DNA of 64,000 nucleotides, taken from contig JAAVVG010000002.1 of NCBI GenBank assembly GCA_012976225.1, positions 1,426,001-1,490,000 on the forward strand, read 5' to 3'. Of the stretch, positions 10,901-20,915 are shown piece after piece. The notes beneath the pieces were generated by a model. The model had not been told where the DNA came from. It did no database searches and saw only the letters and a list, made by a program, of their open reading frames with translations. This DNA is from Golubevia sp. BC0850 (lineage: Eukaryota; Basidiomycota; Exobasidiomycetes; Golubeviales; Golubeviaceae). Within the stretch, counting starts at the first letter, position 1, and each line of letters starts with the position of its first letter. The translations under genes were made by a program, and so were the position numbers.

Positions 10901-11362
10901 TGTTGGTTGGAAGTAGACAAGGGAATGAGTGAGAGGTTTTTGTACGCTAGAGGATGCGCAGGTTGCATTTCAGAGACTCATCACGCTCGGGCCTGAAAAA
11001 TCGTTCGATACTTCATTCACTAAATCTTTGACCTAGTTAGGGGTCGTTTCTAAATTTTGGCCGGAGCGAAGGAGTCAACCTCAAGGCCTCAAGTCTTGAC
11101 GCGATCGGAGGTAGGAGGTAAGGCAATAAGGCCTTGTAAAGGAGGGATCCCAAGAACATTCCAGAAGTCGGTAGCTGTATTCAAGGTCGACCGAAGACAA
11201 GAAGTCTACAGTAGAATCATCGAGGCAGAGTCAATGGGCCCGAAGTTGATCAAGGGGTTAGTGATTGCCACGAACGTGGGGGCGCAGCGGTTGAAACCCA
11301 CTCCTTATTTCCGTCCCCAATCGAGCACTCAAACGAGACGCATTTCTTAAACCCTCAAAAGG
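10901..11362. other. Divergent intergenic region
   Basis: Lies between the decayed transporter start and the NmrA-like gene promoter. An open frame at 11057-11350 (+) has no motif and a composition unlike neighbouring proteins, so I do not call it. Confidence 0.45.
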
Positions 11363-11370
11363 TATATAAA
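11363..11370 (+). promoter_or_regulatory. TATA box of the NmrA-like gene
   Basis: TATATAAA lies 116 bases upstream of the ATG at 11479. It is followed by a CT-rich leader, the usual arrangement for a highly expressed fungal gene. Confidence 0.65.
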
Positions 11371-11416
11371 GGCCTTCATTTTTCTCTTTCGACCACTTCT
11401 CCATCATCCCCCAATT

Positions 11417-11477
11417 TCTCACACTTCAACTCAACTCAATCAATTCATCTCATCTCTCACACTTCAACTCAACTCAA
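11417..11477 (+). repeat. Tandem duplication in the 5' leader
   Basis: A 23-base unit (TCTCACACTTCAACTCAACT plus CAA) occurs at 11417-11439 and again at 11455-11477, ending directly before the ATG. The copies are separated by 15 bases. Confidence 0.85.
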
Positions 11478-11478
11478 A

Positions 11479-12614
11479 ATGTCTACTACCATCACCGTTT
11501 TTGGAGCAACTGGAAATCAAGGCGGATCGGTCATCCACACGATTCTGAACACTCCTGCTCTTTCTTCAAAGTATTCTATCAGAGCAGTCACTAGAGACCC
11601 CACCAAGGAATCAGCTAAAGCTCTAGCCGCAAAGGGAGCCACCCTCGTTCAAGCTGATCTCAACGACCTGGACTCTGTTCGCAAGGCAGTAAAGGGTTCT
11701 AACTCTGTCTTTGGAGTCACTAACTTCTGGGACGACATGAACAATCTTTCAGGCGCAAGAGAAGTCAAACAAGGAAAGAACCTGGTCGACGCCTGCAAGG
11801 CTGAAGGTGTCAAGGTGAGTAGTGGTGTCTCTGTTGTCTCTTGGTATTGACTCCTGTTCTCTCTCAGACTCTGACTATCTTCTTTCCCACCTTCAATCAC
11901 TCTTCTAATCATCTTCAGCACCTCGTTTGGTCCTCTTTGGCTCACGCTTCCACTATCAGTGGAGGAAAGCTCACTGGTGTCCACCACTTCGATTCTAAAG
12001 CGGACGTCGAGGCCTATGCTGAGAAAGAGAAAGGAGACATGATTGTCTCTTACTATCTTCCCGGAATCTTCATGCAGAATTTTAGAGGGGTGAGTTTTTC
12101 CTTTTTCCTTCTGTCTCTGCTCTCTATCAAGTGACGCATTCTCATTGTCTCTCCATCTCCCTCTCCTTCTCCCCAGTTCATCAATCGTGGACTTGACGGA
12201 AATCTAGCAATGACTCATCCCGTCTCTCCGGATGCCAACTACCCAATGTACGATCCAGCAAGCGATTCCGGGAAGTACATCTTGGGTTTGCTCGAAGCTG
12301 GGACAAAAGCAAACGGAACGAGGGTCCAGGCTGTTGGAAGCTGGTTAAAGCCTACTCAACTTGTAGAGATCTTATCCAAGGCTGCTGGAGAAAAGATCAA
12401 CTTCGTTCAAATCCCAGCCGACGTCTTCAAGAGCTTCTTACCTCCATTTATGGCTACCGAGATGACTGAGAATATGCAACTTATTGGCGAATTCGATTAC
12501 TTCGGAAAAGGAGCTAATGAGAAACAAGGAGACAGTGATAAGTGGTTGTTAGACGGAACCAAACCTGTGACCTTTGAAGAATTCGTTGGAAAGAATGGTC
12601 CTTGGAAATGGTAA
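11479..12614 (+). CDS. NmrA-like NAD(P)-binding protein
   Basis: Member of the NmrA-like group of atypical short-chain dehydrogenases, which bind NAD(P) and often act as redox sensors or reductases; the exact role here is unknown. Exons are 11479-11814, 11919-12089 and 12177-12614, all phase 0, giving 314 residues. The N-terminus TITVFGATGNQGGSVI carries the GxxGxxG dinucleotide motif at about residues 9-15. Further NmrA features are TRDPTKESAKALAAKGATLV, NSVFGVTNFW and WSSLAHAS, followed by YYLPGIFMQNF. Length and the C-terminal region fit HSCARG/NmrA family members. The 5' leader has a TATA box and a 23-base duplication. Confidence 0.9.
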
Positions 12615-13211
12615 TGAATTTTGATTGTACATACAATAGTTGTTCCGATAATTTGACTTGTAGTTCTATTGACTTTAAATGAGCTTTGTGAATCACTGAA
12701 TCAATGTTGCCTTGAACGATCAAAGAAAAATGGGAGGACTCGAGAGAGAGCAACGGCCCATCCGCGTAGGACTTGACTCACGACTGACTGTACCACTGAG
12801 AAATGGCAAACCTTTCTCGAGTCTTCGAGTTTCAGTTTACCACAAGTAAACTAAATCGGTTTGTCATTTCTCCTTTCTTCATATTCAAATTCATAGCTTC
12901 ATGCTGCATCGCTTGCGCAAGCATCGCACAAACTACAGGATCGACGACAAGCCGACAAGACGCCAAACTTAATCGGAACATCAAAAAAAAGAAGGGATAA
13001 AAATCCGGAATGGAAGGAAAATTGCTTTCAAAGAAGTCTCATCTCGGCGATCTCCTTGATGACGGTCTCATCGAAGTTCCAACGTTCAAGACGGGCGCAG
13101 AGCGCAGACCCTGCAGCCCGAACTCTGCCCTGCCATCCTCCACCACCACGCATACGCTGTTATCTGATTCGATTCAGTTTTAGATTCCAGCAATAAGTAA
13201 TCCTCCCAAGA
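12615..13211. other. Intergenic, no gene seen
   Basis: 3' flank of the NmrA-like gene followed by the promoter of the next plus-strand gene. A/T-rich words near 12620-12680 fit a polyadenylation region. The small open frame at 12803-13000 is unconvincing. Confidence 0.45.
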
Positions 13212-14156
13212 ATGTCATTTCTAAGAGGGTTTGCTAAGGCAAGCAGCATCTCTTCCGCAAGAATCGTGGTCCCAAGCACCACTTCCCAAAAACCCTTCAG
13301 ATCGTCATCCTTCTCTCGAACAGCTGGTGGAATCGCTGCCTTCTCTCTCTTTGGTTTCAGCTTTGGTGGCACCTCCAATTCGAATTCCTCCAATGCATCC
13401 TCGATCTCGGAATCATCGAGTCTCTTGAGAGAGAAGAGTCCTGCTGCGTACAGAAAATCGGCCACCACTCTCGTCTTCGTATCTGCCGGGAGCGCATCTC
13501 AGAAGGAGCTCAGAGAAAGCAGAGATAAGTGAGTGGCTCCATCGCGCTGTTCGAATAAGAGAGTGCCATTCTGATTTGATCTGCTGCATCGCCTTTCTTC
13601 TCGATTTTCCAGATGGTACAATTGGATCGCTTACTTCAGAGAAGCGGGCTTCAACTGTTTAGATGTCAATCTGAACGTTTCTGATTCTGCCAAAGCTGAT
13701 TGTGACTCAGTCGAAAAGGAAGCCACCGTTTTGGGAGAAGGTGAGTGAAGCAGAACTCGACTCTCAAAGAAGGACTGCTGAACCCTCTTTCAATTGCTCT
13801 CTCACTCGTCAACAGAGCTCTCCTCTCAAATAGCCCTAGCATCTCTTCAACGTCAACCTCTGGTGTTCGTCAGATCTTCTGGAGGTTCCATTGCCCAAGC
13901 TCTCTTCACTTCTTCCTCTCGATCTCACTCCCAGCCGAGCGGAATAGTTTTGATTGCAGGGAATGGAGCTCCTTTGGCTTCGTCTCAAGGATTTCCAAAC
14001 AAGCTGCTTGTAGCGGTAATTTCTCCGGAAGGAGCAAAGTTGGAGCTGGAGGGTTTTGGAGGCAAAGTCGAAAAGTTAGAAAGTGATGGAGACGCTGATG
14101 GAGAAAAAGCTATGAGAGAAGTCGAAAGGTGGATGATGAATAATGGGTTTGATTAA
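13212..14156 (+). CDS. Unknown protein, probable mitochondrial presequence
   Basis: I do not recognise the family. Exons are 13212-13528, 13613-13740 and 13816-14156, with consistent phases and 261 residues. The N-terminus MSFLRGFAKASSISSARIVV, with further Ser/Arg-rich sequence, looks like a mitochondrial targeting signal. Next come a hydrophobic stretch, GGIAAFSLFGFSFGGTS, and the segments RKSATTLVFVSAGSASQKEL and WYNWIAYFREAGFNCLDVNL. QRQPLVFVRSSGGSIAQALF and SGIVLIAGNGAPL follow later. The alternation of hydrophobic strands suggests an alpha/beta fold (hydrolase-like), but no catalytic triad is assignable. It could equally be an assembly or chaperone factor. Confidence 0.7.
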
Positions 14157-14379
14157 AGTTTTGGGACTTGTTGTGTTGATTGAAATCAAGGGTGTAGTAA
14201 AACTCGAAGGGCAGTCAAATGGGACAGAGGACCGAATGTGAATGGATTAAGCTTGAAAATGACAAATAGTACATGAGAATAATGGCTTGTACAAGAACTG
14301 AATGAATCGGGAGCGAAGGGAAGAAGACTGGAGCAGCCTACGAAAACGACACGAAGAGGCATGACAGAGGAAAAGAGAT

Positions 14380-16391
14380 CTATCTTCGACCCCCTCTGCC
14401 TCTGCCTCTGCCTCTTTTCCCTCCTCGTCCTCCGCCGCCTCTGGGCATTCCAGCTTCCCTGGTATCATCATCTCTATCGTTATCCCCATTCCTCTCGTTG
14501 AAGTTATCTTCCCTAGCTCTCTTCCTCTTCCCAGCCCCACCCGCTCCACCCACTCCTTTCTCCTTGAGTTCTCTAATGGCAGCTCTTTGAGCTTCACCGA
14601 CTCTTTCATTTAACAACATTATAGCTTCCTTATCAGTTGCGCCGGGAAACTCAGTCAATTTCTGGCCAATGACAGCCTCTATCCTCTGTAACAATTCGAC
14701 ATCATATTGAGTAACCAAAGTTGCACTTTTTCCAGATCTACCAGCTCTAGCAGTTCTTCCGACTCTATGAATGTAATCTTTCGAATGAGATGGAATGTCA
14801 TAATTGACTACTAGATCTACAGCTGGTATATCTAAACCTCTGGAAGCTACATCTGTTGCGATTAGAATTCTTCTTCCTCCTGCTTTGAACTTCGCTAGAG
14901 CTCCTAGTCTTGCTGATTGAGATAATTGTCCATGAAGAGGAACTGCCGGGAATCCTAAGGTTCGAAGAAGAATTGAAATTCTTTGAGCATCGTGAACTGT
15001 TCGAGTGAAGACTAGCATTGATTGACCTGCTTGTTCATTGGCTAAATGGACTAGATAGAGATCTTTATGGGCGAAAGGCATGAAAAGATAATGCTGAGAT
15101 AGGGTCGAGACTGTGGAGTATCTGGAGGGAGAGAGAAGGTAGAAAGATGACAATGGGTTCAGGAAACATAGAACTTCAAATCCATGCGACCCTTCTTCTC
15201 CTGAAGAACCAGCAATCTCTCTACTCACTTCGTTCCAACTTCAACTCGGACTGGATTCTTCAAACTTGCTCTTTGGAGTTTGGCAACTTTAGTAGTCATA
15301 GTAGCACTGAAAAGCATCGTGGTTCTATCTCTAGGAATGGCTTGCAAGAGCTTATCGATGACGGGACCGAAATCCATATCCAGCAAACGATCGGCCTCGT
15401 CCATAACCTGGGAACCAGAGAATGGGAAGAAGGGAAGAGAGTGAGAATTGTTTCCTCTCTGCTGAGACTGGTACTGCGACGCTGCTGCTTCTGCGCTCCG
15501 TCATTTCGAAGCTCACAAATCAGCCTCAAAGCATGGCTTGATTAGACTTTAGCTATTCAAAGAAGAATGAAGCCAGGAAGGCACGAAAGAGAGCAGATCT
15601 AGTGAAGACTGACTACCCAATTCCACCTCTCCTCGGTACTCTTCCTATCTGAATGGTGCCTTCAAACTTTCTAAGAGTTAGAAGGCGAGTAACTGATAGG
15701 CTCTACAAGGCGCAGCTCTAACGAGTAGCTCTCCTTCTAATCCCTTCTTCCTTCTTCCAGCTCAAATTGCCTCAAACCCCTCACTTCTTCCCTTGCGCCT
15801 ACTCACCAAGTACTGCAACCCTCTCAAACTGAACCCCTTAGTATTCTCCAAATGATCCTGCAATCTACCAGGAGTAGCCACAACGACATGAGGTCTCTTT
15901 CCCAAAGCAATAGCTTGACTCATCATGTCCATTCCACCAACGATAGTAGCACATCTAGCTCCAATAGTTGAGCCCAAGGCTTCAATCTGTTGACTGATTT
16001 GATAAGCCAACTCTCTTGTTGGAGCCAAAACGCAAGCGAAAAGAGGTCTTGGATTGTCCCAGAGAGCTTGAAGGATTGGGATTGAAAAAGCAGCTGTCTT
16101 TCCAGAACCAGTTTGAGCCAATCCAATGATGTCTCTTCCTGAGAGAGCTTCGGGAATTGCTTGAGTTTGAATTGGAGTCGGATTTTTGAAACCCATGGAT
16201 TCGCAGGCTTCACAGATTGAAGGATGAACTCCCAAGGATGAGAAGGTTGCTGTGGGAGTCGTTTCCTCCTCCTCCTCCTCCTCTTCCACTTCTTCTGCTT
16301 CTAACTGCTCTTGATCGGAGATACCTTGATCTTCTGTTTCATCTTGAATTTGAACTTTGGAAGTAGACGCTTCAGGAGATGAGGAAGGCAT
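14380..16391 (-). CDS. RRP3: DEAD-box ATP-dependent RNA helicase, DDX47/Rrp3 type
   Basis: Nucleolar RNA helicase expected to act in 18S rRNA maturation. Minus-strand exons are 16391-15807, 15407-15229 and 15121-14380, all phases consistent (501 residues). Motifs in order: Q motif [14 protein letters not shown], motif I AQTGSGKT, Ia PTRELAYQ, Ib TPGRL, II as MDEADR (residues 197-202), III SATM, then [15 protein letters not shown] region [15 protein letters not shown] and [15 protein letters not shown]. The N-terminus is acidic with a Glu run. The C-terminal tail is rich in Lys/Arg and Arg-Gly-Gly repeats, a common RNA-binding tail. The sequence around [18 protein letters not shown] matches the DDX47 branch better than other DEAD proteins. 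Confidence 0.93.
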
Positions 16392-18016
16392 CGTTGTGGT
16401 GGTTCAAGAGCTCAACTTTTTCCTCAATTTTTCTTCGCAAGATCTTCTTCTTCTTCACAAGCGTCAACTCCAGTAAGTTTCATTATGACTTCCGTTACTT
16501 CCCTTTAATTCAGTCTGATCTTTCACTTTTCTTCTCTAGTTTGACTTCTCAACGCTCTCAAGATCTCGATCTTCGGTTGAAGGAGTTGCCTGAGTGAATC
16601 GCTACAGTGAAATTTGGTATGGATCCAAGAAGGCTTTCAGTTCAATTCTACTCAAGTTGCTTAGCTTCCGTTTGATCCACACATTTCAGATAAGTGTATA
16701 GATACATGCATGGGGATTCAAATTCTTCTCTTTCCTCTCCGTCTACGAGCGATGCCTTTCTCTGTCCTCGGCTTCTCTCTCCTCCCACAACTCACGACTT
16801 CCCGCTTCTATCTTTGGAGACGTCTCAGTATACGAACAGAATACTTTCATCCATTCATTCCTCGTGCATACACATGCTCAGAGAGCGCAAATTGAAGAAG
16901 CGGACGATGGAGAAAGAGAGAGGAAGAAGGGTCCCTATACAGCAGGCATTGCATTGCAGGAAGTGTTCCAATTCAAGCATGATGCTCATGATGCCCATGC
17001 AAAGATGTGCTATCGTGTGAGGTAAATGAAGTGGTGTAGCGGTGTGGCGATGGAAATGGACAACCCTTTCTCAAGCCTTCCATTTTCAACACCCCCTCTT
17101 CCTTCGCACTCCTGTCCCGCTGTCCCCAGCTGGGGTCCACTATCGCCATAACGGATGGCTTCTCGGAAGAGACAAGATGCTTCAGGCCATCAGGCTGAAG
17201 GCTTCAGTCAAGGAGGTGTTTGTCTCAGATCTTAGACCGCTCCTTGAAGAACCGCAACCTTGCAGTTCCGACATTTTGAGGCCTTTGTGGGGCTGTGTAG
17301 GGAGTAGGTTTGATAGGAAAGCTAGAAAAATGAGAAGGACAGCAGAGGGAAAGATAGAAAGGAAGAGGGAAGAGTTAAGAGCGAAATGGAGAGGAGAGAA
17401 TCGAGATGGTTACAGTTTTTTGAGATATTGAGGGCCGGGGACCGATCATTTCAAACTCAGGTTCCAGGGTCCTCTCGGAGCTGGGATCGAAAAGGCAAAA
17501 GACCCTCTTACGTTTCGCACCACCGCATCGAGAAAACGCAGAAAATTCACACCCACATTTCGATTCAATCGAAGCACTTACTTAAATAAGAAGGTGATGA
17601 AAGACTTGGATCTTCCTCCTCCCCCAATTTTTGTTAGAAGTCATACCACTGCTGCTACTTTCGCCCTCAAATTACATTGGAAACCCCTCCGACACATTCT
17701 CTCAAAAGGTGAGTTTAATCCAAGGAACGGTCTCTGATGGAATCGAGTCTAGACGGATGCAGCGCTCGCTCGCACCAAAATTTCCGTTTCTAGACCTCCC
17801 CTCCCCCCTCCTCCCTTCTACAACCATCATGAGCCTCGAACATTTTTTCTGATCCTGTTTCATTCTCCCTTATTTCCCTATTCAACTCCCTTCCGACGCC
17901 GTTTCATTTGAATTCCATCAGAACTTTCAAGTCAATTCACTTGAGTGTTCCAATTCCATCCAACGCACCACCAACCTCAACTCATACCTCAACTCTCTCT
18001 TTCAACTTTGGCCAAG
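16392..18016. other. Long divergent intergenic region, no gene seen
   Basis: Separates the divergent DDX47 and kinase genes. CT-rich blocks dominate both ends, as expected for two promoters and leaders. Open frames at 16694-17020, 17042-17431 and 17386-17589 are short, overlapping and motif-free. I found no tRNA-like T-loop or other RNA signature by eye. Confidence 0.45.
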
Positions 18017-18127
18017 GTAAGTGTCACATAACTGCTCTAGTTCAGTTTCAGTTCAACTCCAATTCTTTTATATCCGCAAGCTAACCCGGGTTCCTTCTCA
18101 ATCTTCCTTCGGTTTGATCCCGACCAG
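18017..18127 (+). other. Candidate intron in the kinase 5' UTR
   Basis: A GTAAGT donor follows GCCAAG at 18017, and a GACCAG acceptor ends at 18127. Length and signals match the coding introns in this window. Support is sequence signals only. Confidence 0.4.
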
Positions 18128-18344
18128 CAACCAGCTCAGCCTCAAAGTTCCAAATCCAATCCATCCTCCTGTCCAAGGCTAGCTCAGCCTTTCACACTCT
18201 CTACTATTCAATTCACTACTTAAAGATCTCAAGTCTCAATCCTCTTCATCTTTCCTCGAACTCGAAGAATCAACTTTTCAACTTTCAGCCACCCACCACC
18301 ACTTCTCAACAGACACTCAACCTACCCATCCACTCTCAATCAAG

Positions 18345-20915
18345 ATGTCTGCTCAGAACCAATCCAATCCATTTCAACAACTTCACAAGAACCTAGTCGG
18401 TCATACAATCGCTGATGGTAGACTCGAGTTCGTCGGAATCCTAGGTCTCGGTGCCTATGGAGTGGTCTACCTAGCAAGAGATCTCACCCACTACCTTCAT
18501 CAAACTCCCTTCGCCTCAACTTCTTCCAAACACTCTCAAGCCCACCTCAATCAAGCTGCTGCTCTAGCTTCTGCTCACGGTAGTTCAGCTTGTGGTTACT
18601 ACGCCGTCAAGTGCCTCTCAAAGGTCGGTCTAGATGAACGTCAGAGAAAGTTCCAGAGGAGGGAGATCACTCTTCACACCATGGCCTCCTCTCATCCATC
18701 CATCTGCACTCTTCACAGAGTCATCGATGAACCTCAGGATCCATGCGTCTACGTGGTGTTGGACTACTGCCCGGATGGGGATCTCTTCTCGATGATAACT
18801 GAAGCTGGAAGATACACGGTCAGTCAAGCTCAACCAACAGAGGTGGTCCATCAGCATACCTCTAGCTGCAGGAAAGGGAAATCGGTGGAAGGAGACATCT
18901 ACTGTCAAGACGAGGAGGATCTCTACGACGAGGCAGAGGCTGCGTTCGAAGAGTACCACGTAGCTAGGACAGACATGGACAGTCTCATTCGCAGCGTCTT
19001 CGTCCAGATCCTAGACGCAGTCCAATTCTGCCACTCTTACGGTATCTTTCACCGTGACCTCAAGCCAGAGAACATTCTTTGTCTAGCTGGTGGTTCAAAG
19101 GTCGTACTCACAGACTTCGGTCTAGCGACTGGAGAGAAGACTAGCTCAGACTTTGGATGTGGATCTACCTTCTATATGGGACCGGAATGTCAAGGTGGAA
19201 TCAACACTCGTCTCTCCGACTACAACACCGAAGCAAACGACGTCTGGAGTCTTGGAGTCATTCTAGTCAACCTCATCTGCGGAAGGAATCCATGGAAGCA
19301 AGCCTGCCCTGCCGACGAGACCTTCAGGGAGTACCTCAGGAATCCAGAGTTCTTGAAGGAAATCCTTCCAATCTCGGACGACATCAACACTCTACTCAAA
19401 GCCATCTTCACCGTCAGACCAGAGAAGAGGATCTCAGTCACTCAACTCCGACAGATGATGAGAGTCATTCCTCGTTTCACTGCTTCCCTTCAAGAGTTAG
19501 CTGAACGTCAAGAGAACACTCGCATCGCTGCTGCTCATGCTCAAGCTGCTCGTCTAGCTCACAAGGTAGCCGCTGCTCACTCCTCCAAGGATCTCAAGCA
19601 AAGAGCTCACATCAACGCAAGGGAAGCCGCTTGCAAAGCCGCCAGAGCTGCTCAATGGGAAGCCGCTGCATCTGCAGAAGCTGCTCAGCTAGAACAGCTC
19701 TCTCAGCCATCTCCACCTCTTCAACTCTCTCTAGTACCCGAAGAAGGCGAGTACGAGCACGGTCAATCGGAATCAGACTTTTCGGATTCGGACTCGAGCT
19801 ACAGCGAGAGCTCAGACTGCTCGGTTCAAGTTCCAATTCAAGACACCTGCAACTGTCAAATCATCTCAGAAACCGTCATTCCATCTCATCAATCTCCTTC
19901 CCCCGCCACTGGTCACGTAGACTGGTCGCAGCATCCAATCGCTGCCACCCCTGCCAGGACCAGAAAGGCTATCGTCTCTGACTCAACTGGAGCAGACGAA
20001 GAGAGAGCCTACCAAAACGCAGTCGCAGCTTCCAACGGTCAATGGTCAAAGGAAGAAGAAGACATTCAGATGGAAGGTCCTTCTACTCCTTGCGCCCGAC
20101 CGATCAGGACGGATGGAGTCAACATCGACGATCAATCTTCTTCGCCACACTCTACTATCAGTGGCTGTGAGAGCGATATGGACATGACTCCAGACAGTAG
20201 CTCCTCCAGAAGTGGAAGCGGTGGATCTAGAAGGAGTTCTGCAAGCTACACCGGCCTACCTCCAACTCCAGAATTCAACGGTCAAGATCTTGTCCACGCC
20301 TTCCAACAGCACGGTGGAAAGAAGTCGTCTTCTTCTGACTTTGGAATGGACGGCCTGGCTCTCGATAGTGAGATTCCAGAGGCTTCTCTTGGAAGTGCTT
20401 TCGTGGAACAGCCATCTCTCTCTCAACCATCTCCTCTTCAAGTTGAAGGAACTCTCAAGATTCAACACGGTCAAAGTCAAGAAGCTCCGGTGACAAGATG
20501 GATTCGCAGAGGTTTGGAGGAGAGCATGGAGATGGATCAATCTACTTCTACAAGCAGTAAAAGTCAAGCTTCAGATGATGGATCGATCGGAACCTCAACT
20601 GGCGGTAGAAGAGGAAGTGGCTACAGCATCTTGAGTCTGAACTCCAATTGGGATTCAGACGCTCTAGCTCATCCTCACGATATCTTCGAGTCGTCCGACT
20701 ACTCTTCTCCTTACCTCACTTCAAGGCGGCAACAACAATTAGCCAACACCCCAGTCAAACAGGATCGCTTCAATTCAATGCCTTCCAGACGCTCTCCAAG
20801 GACCAGTCCTTCTGCTTCTACCAACCCTTACAACAACAACAACCACTCCTCTACAAGGCGGAACAAGAACCTTCCACCATCTCCTTTCCTTCAACAAGGA
20901 GTTCATCAATTCTAA
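18345..20915 (+). CDS. Ran1/Sks1-like serine/threonine protein kinase
   Basis: Protein kinase of the Ran1/Pat1-Sks1-Vhs1-Ksp1 group, whose members link nutrient state to growth and development. Single exon, 856 residues. The glycine loop is ILGLGAYGVVYLA (about residues 33-45), with ATP lysine in YYAVKCLSK. The hinge reads VVLDYCPDGDLF, the catalytic loop HRDLKPEN (Asp238), and DFG starts at Asp257 in LTDFGLATGEKTSSDFGCGS. GSTFYMGPE in place of the common GTPxYxAPE is typical of this group, as is NDVWSLGVILVNLICGRNPW. An insert of about 50 residues with Glu/Asp lies between hinge and catalytic loop. The C-terminal half is low-complexity Ser/Pro/Gln with an Ala-rich helical stretch (residues about 385-450), probably regulatory. 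Confidence 0.93.
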   Translation: MSAQNQSNPFQQLHKNLVGHTIADGRLEFVGILGLGAYGVVYLARDLTHYLHQTPFASTSSKHSQAHLNQAAALASAHGSSACGYYAVKCLSKVGLDERQRKFQRREITLHTMASSHPSICTLHRVIDEPQDPCVYVVLDYCPDGDLFSMITEAGRYTVSQAQPTEVVHQHTSSCRKGKSVEGDIYCQDEEDLYDEAEAAFEEYHVARTDMDSLIRSVFVQILDAVQFCHSYGIFHRDLKPENILCLAGGSKVVLTDFGLATGEKTSSDFGCGSTFYMGPECQGGINTRLSDYNTEANDVWSLGVILVNLICGRNPWKQACPADETFREYLRNPEFLKEILPISDDINTLLKAIFTVRPEKRISVTQLRQMMRVIPRFTASLQELAERQENTRIAAAHAQAARLAHKVAAAHSSKDLKQRAHINAREAACKAARAAQWEAAASAEAAQLEQLSQPSPPLQLSLVPEEGEYEHGQSESDFSDSDSSYSESSDCSVQVPIQDTCNCQIISETVIPSHQSPSPATGHVDWSQHPIAATPARTRKAIVSDSTGADEERAYQNAVAASNGQWSKEEEDIQMEGPSTPCARPIRTDGVNIDDQSSSPHSTISGCESDMDMTPDSSSSRSGSGGSRRSSASYTGLPPTPEFNGQDLVHAFQQHGGKKSSSSDFGMDGLALDSEIPEASLGSAFVEQPSLSQPSPLQVEGTLKIQHGQSQEAPVTRWIRRGLEESMEMDQSTSTSSKSQASDDGSIGTSTGGRRGSGYSILSLNSNWDSDALAHPHDIFESSDYSSPYLTSRRQQQLANTPVKQDRFNSMPSRRSPRTSPSASTNPYNNNNHSSTRRNKNLPPSPFLQQGVHQF

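Noticed and set aside
15147-15545. Plus-strand open frame of 132 codons
   Set aside because: It lies antisense to the DDX47 exon 2 and flanking introns and has no motif; a shadow of the helicase.
16694-17589. Possible small gene upstream of the Ran1-like kinase
   Set aside because: Open frames overlap in different phases, are CT-biased and lack conserved features; treated as promoter or leader.
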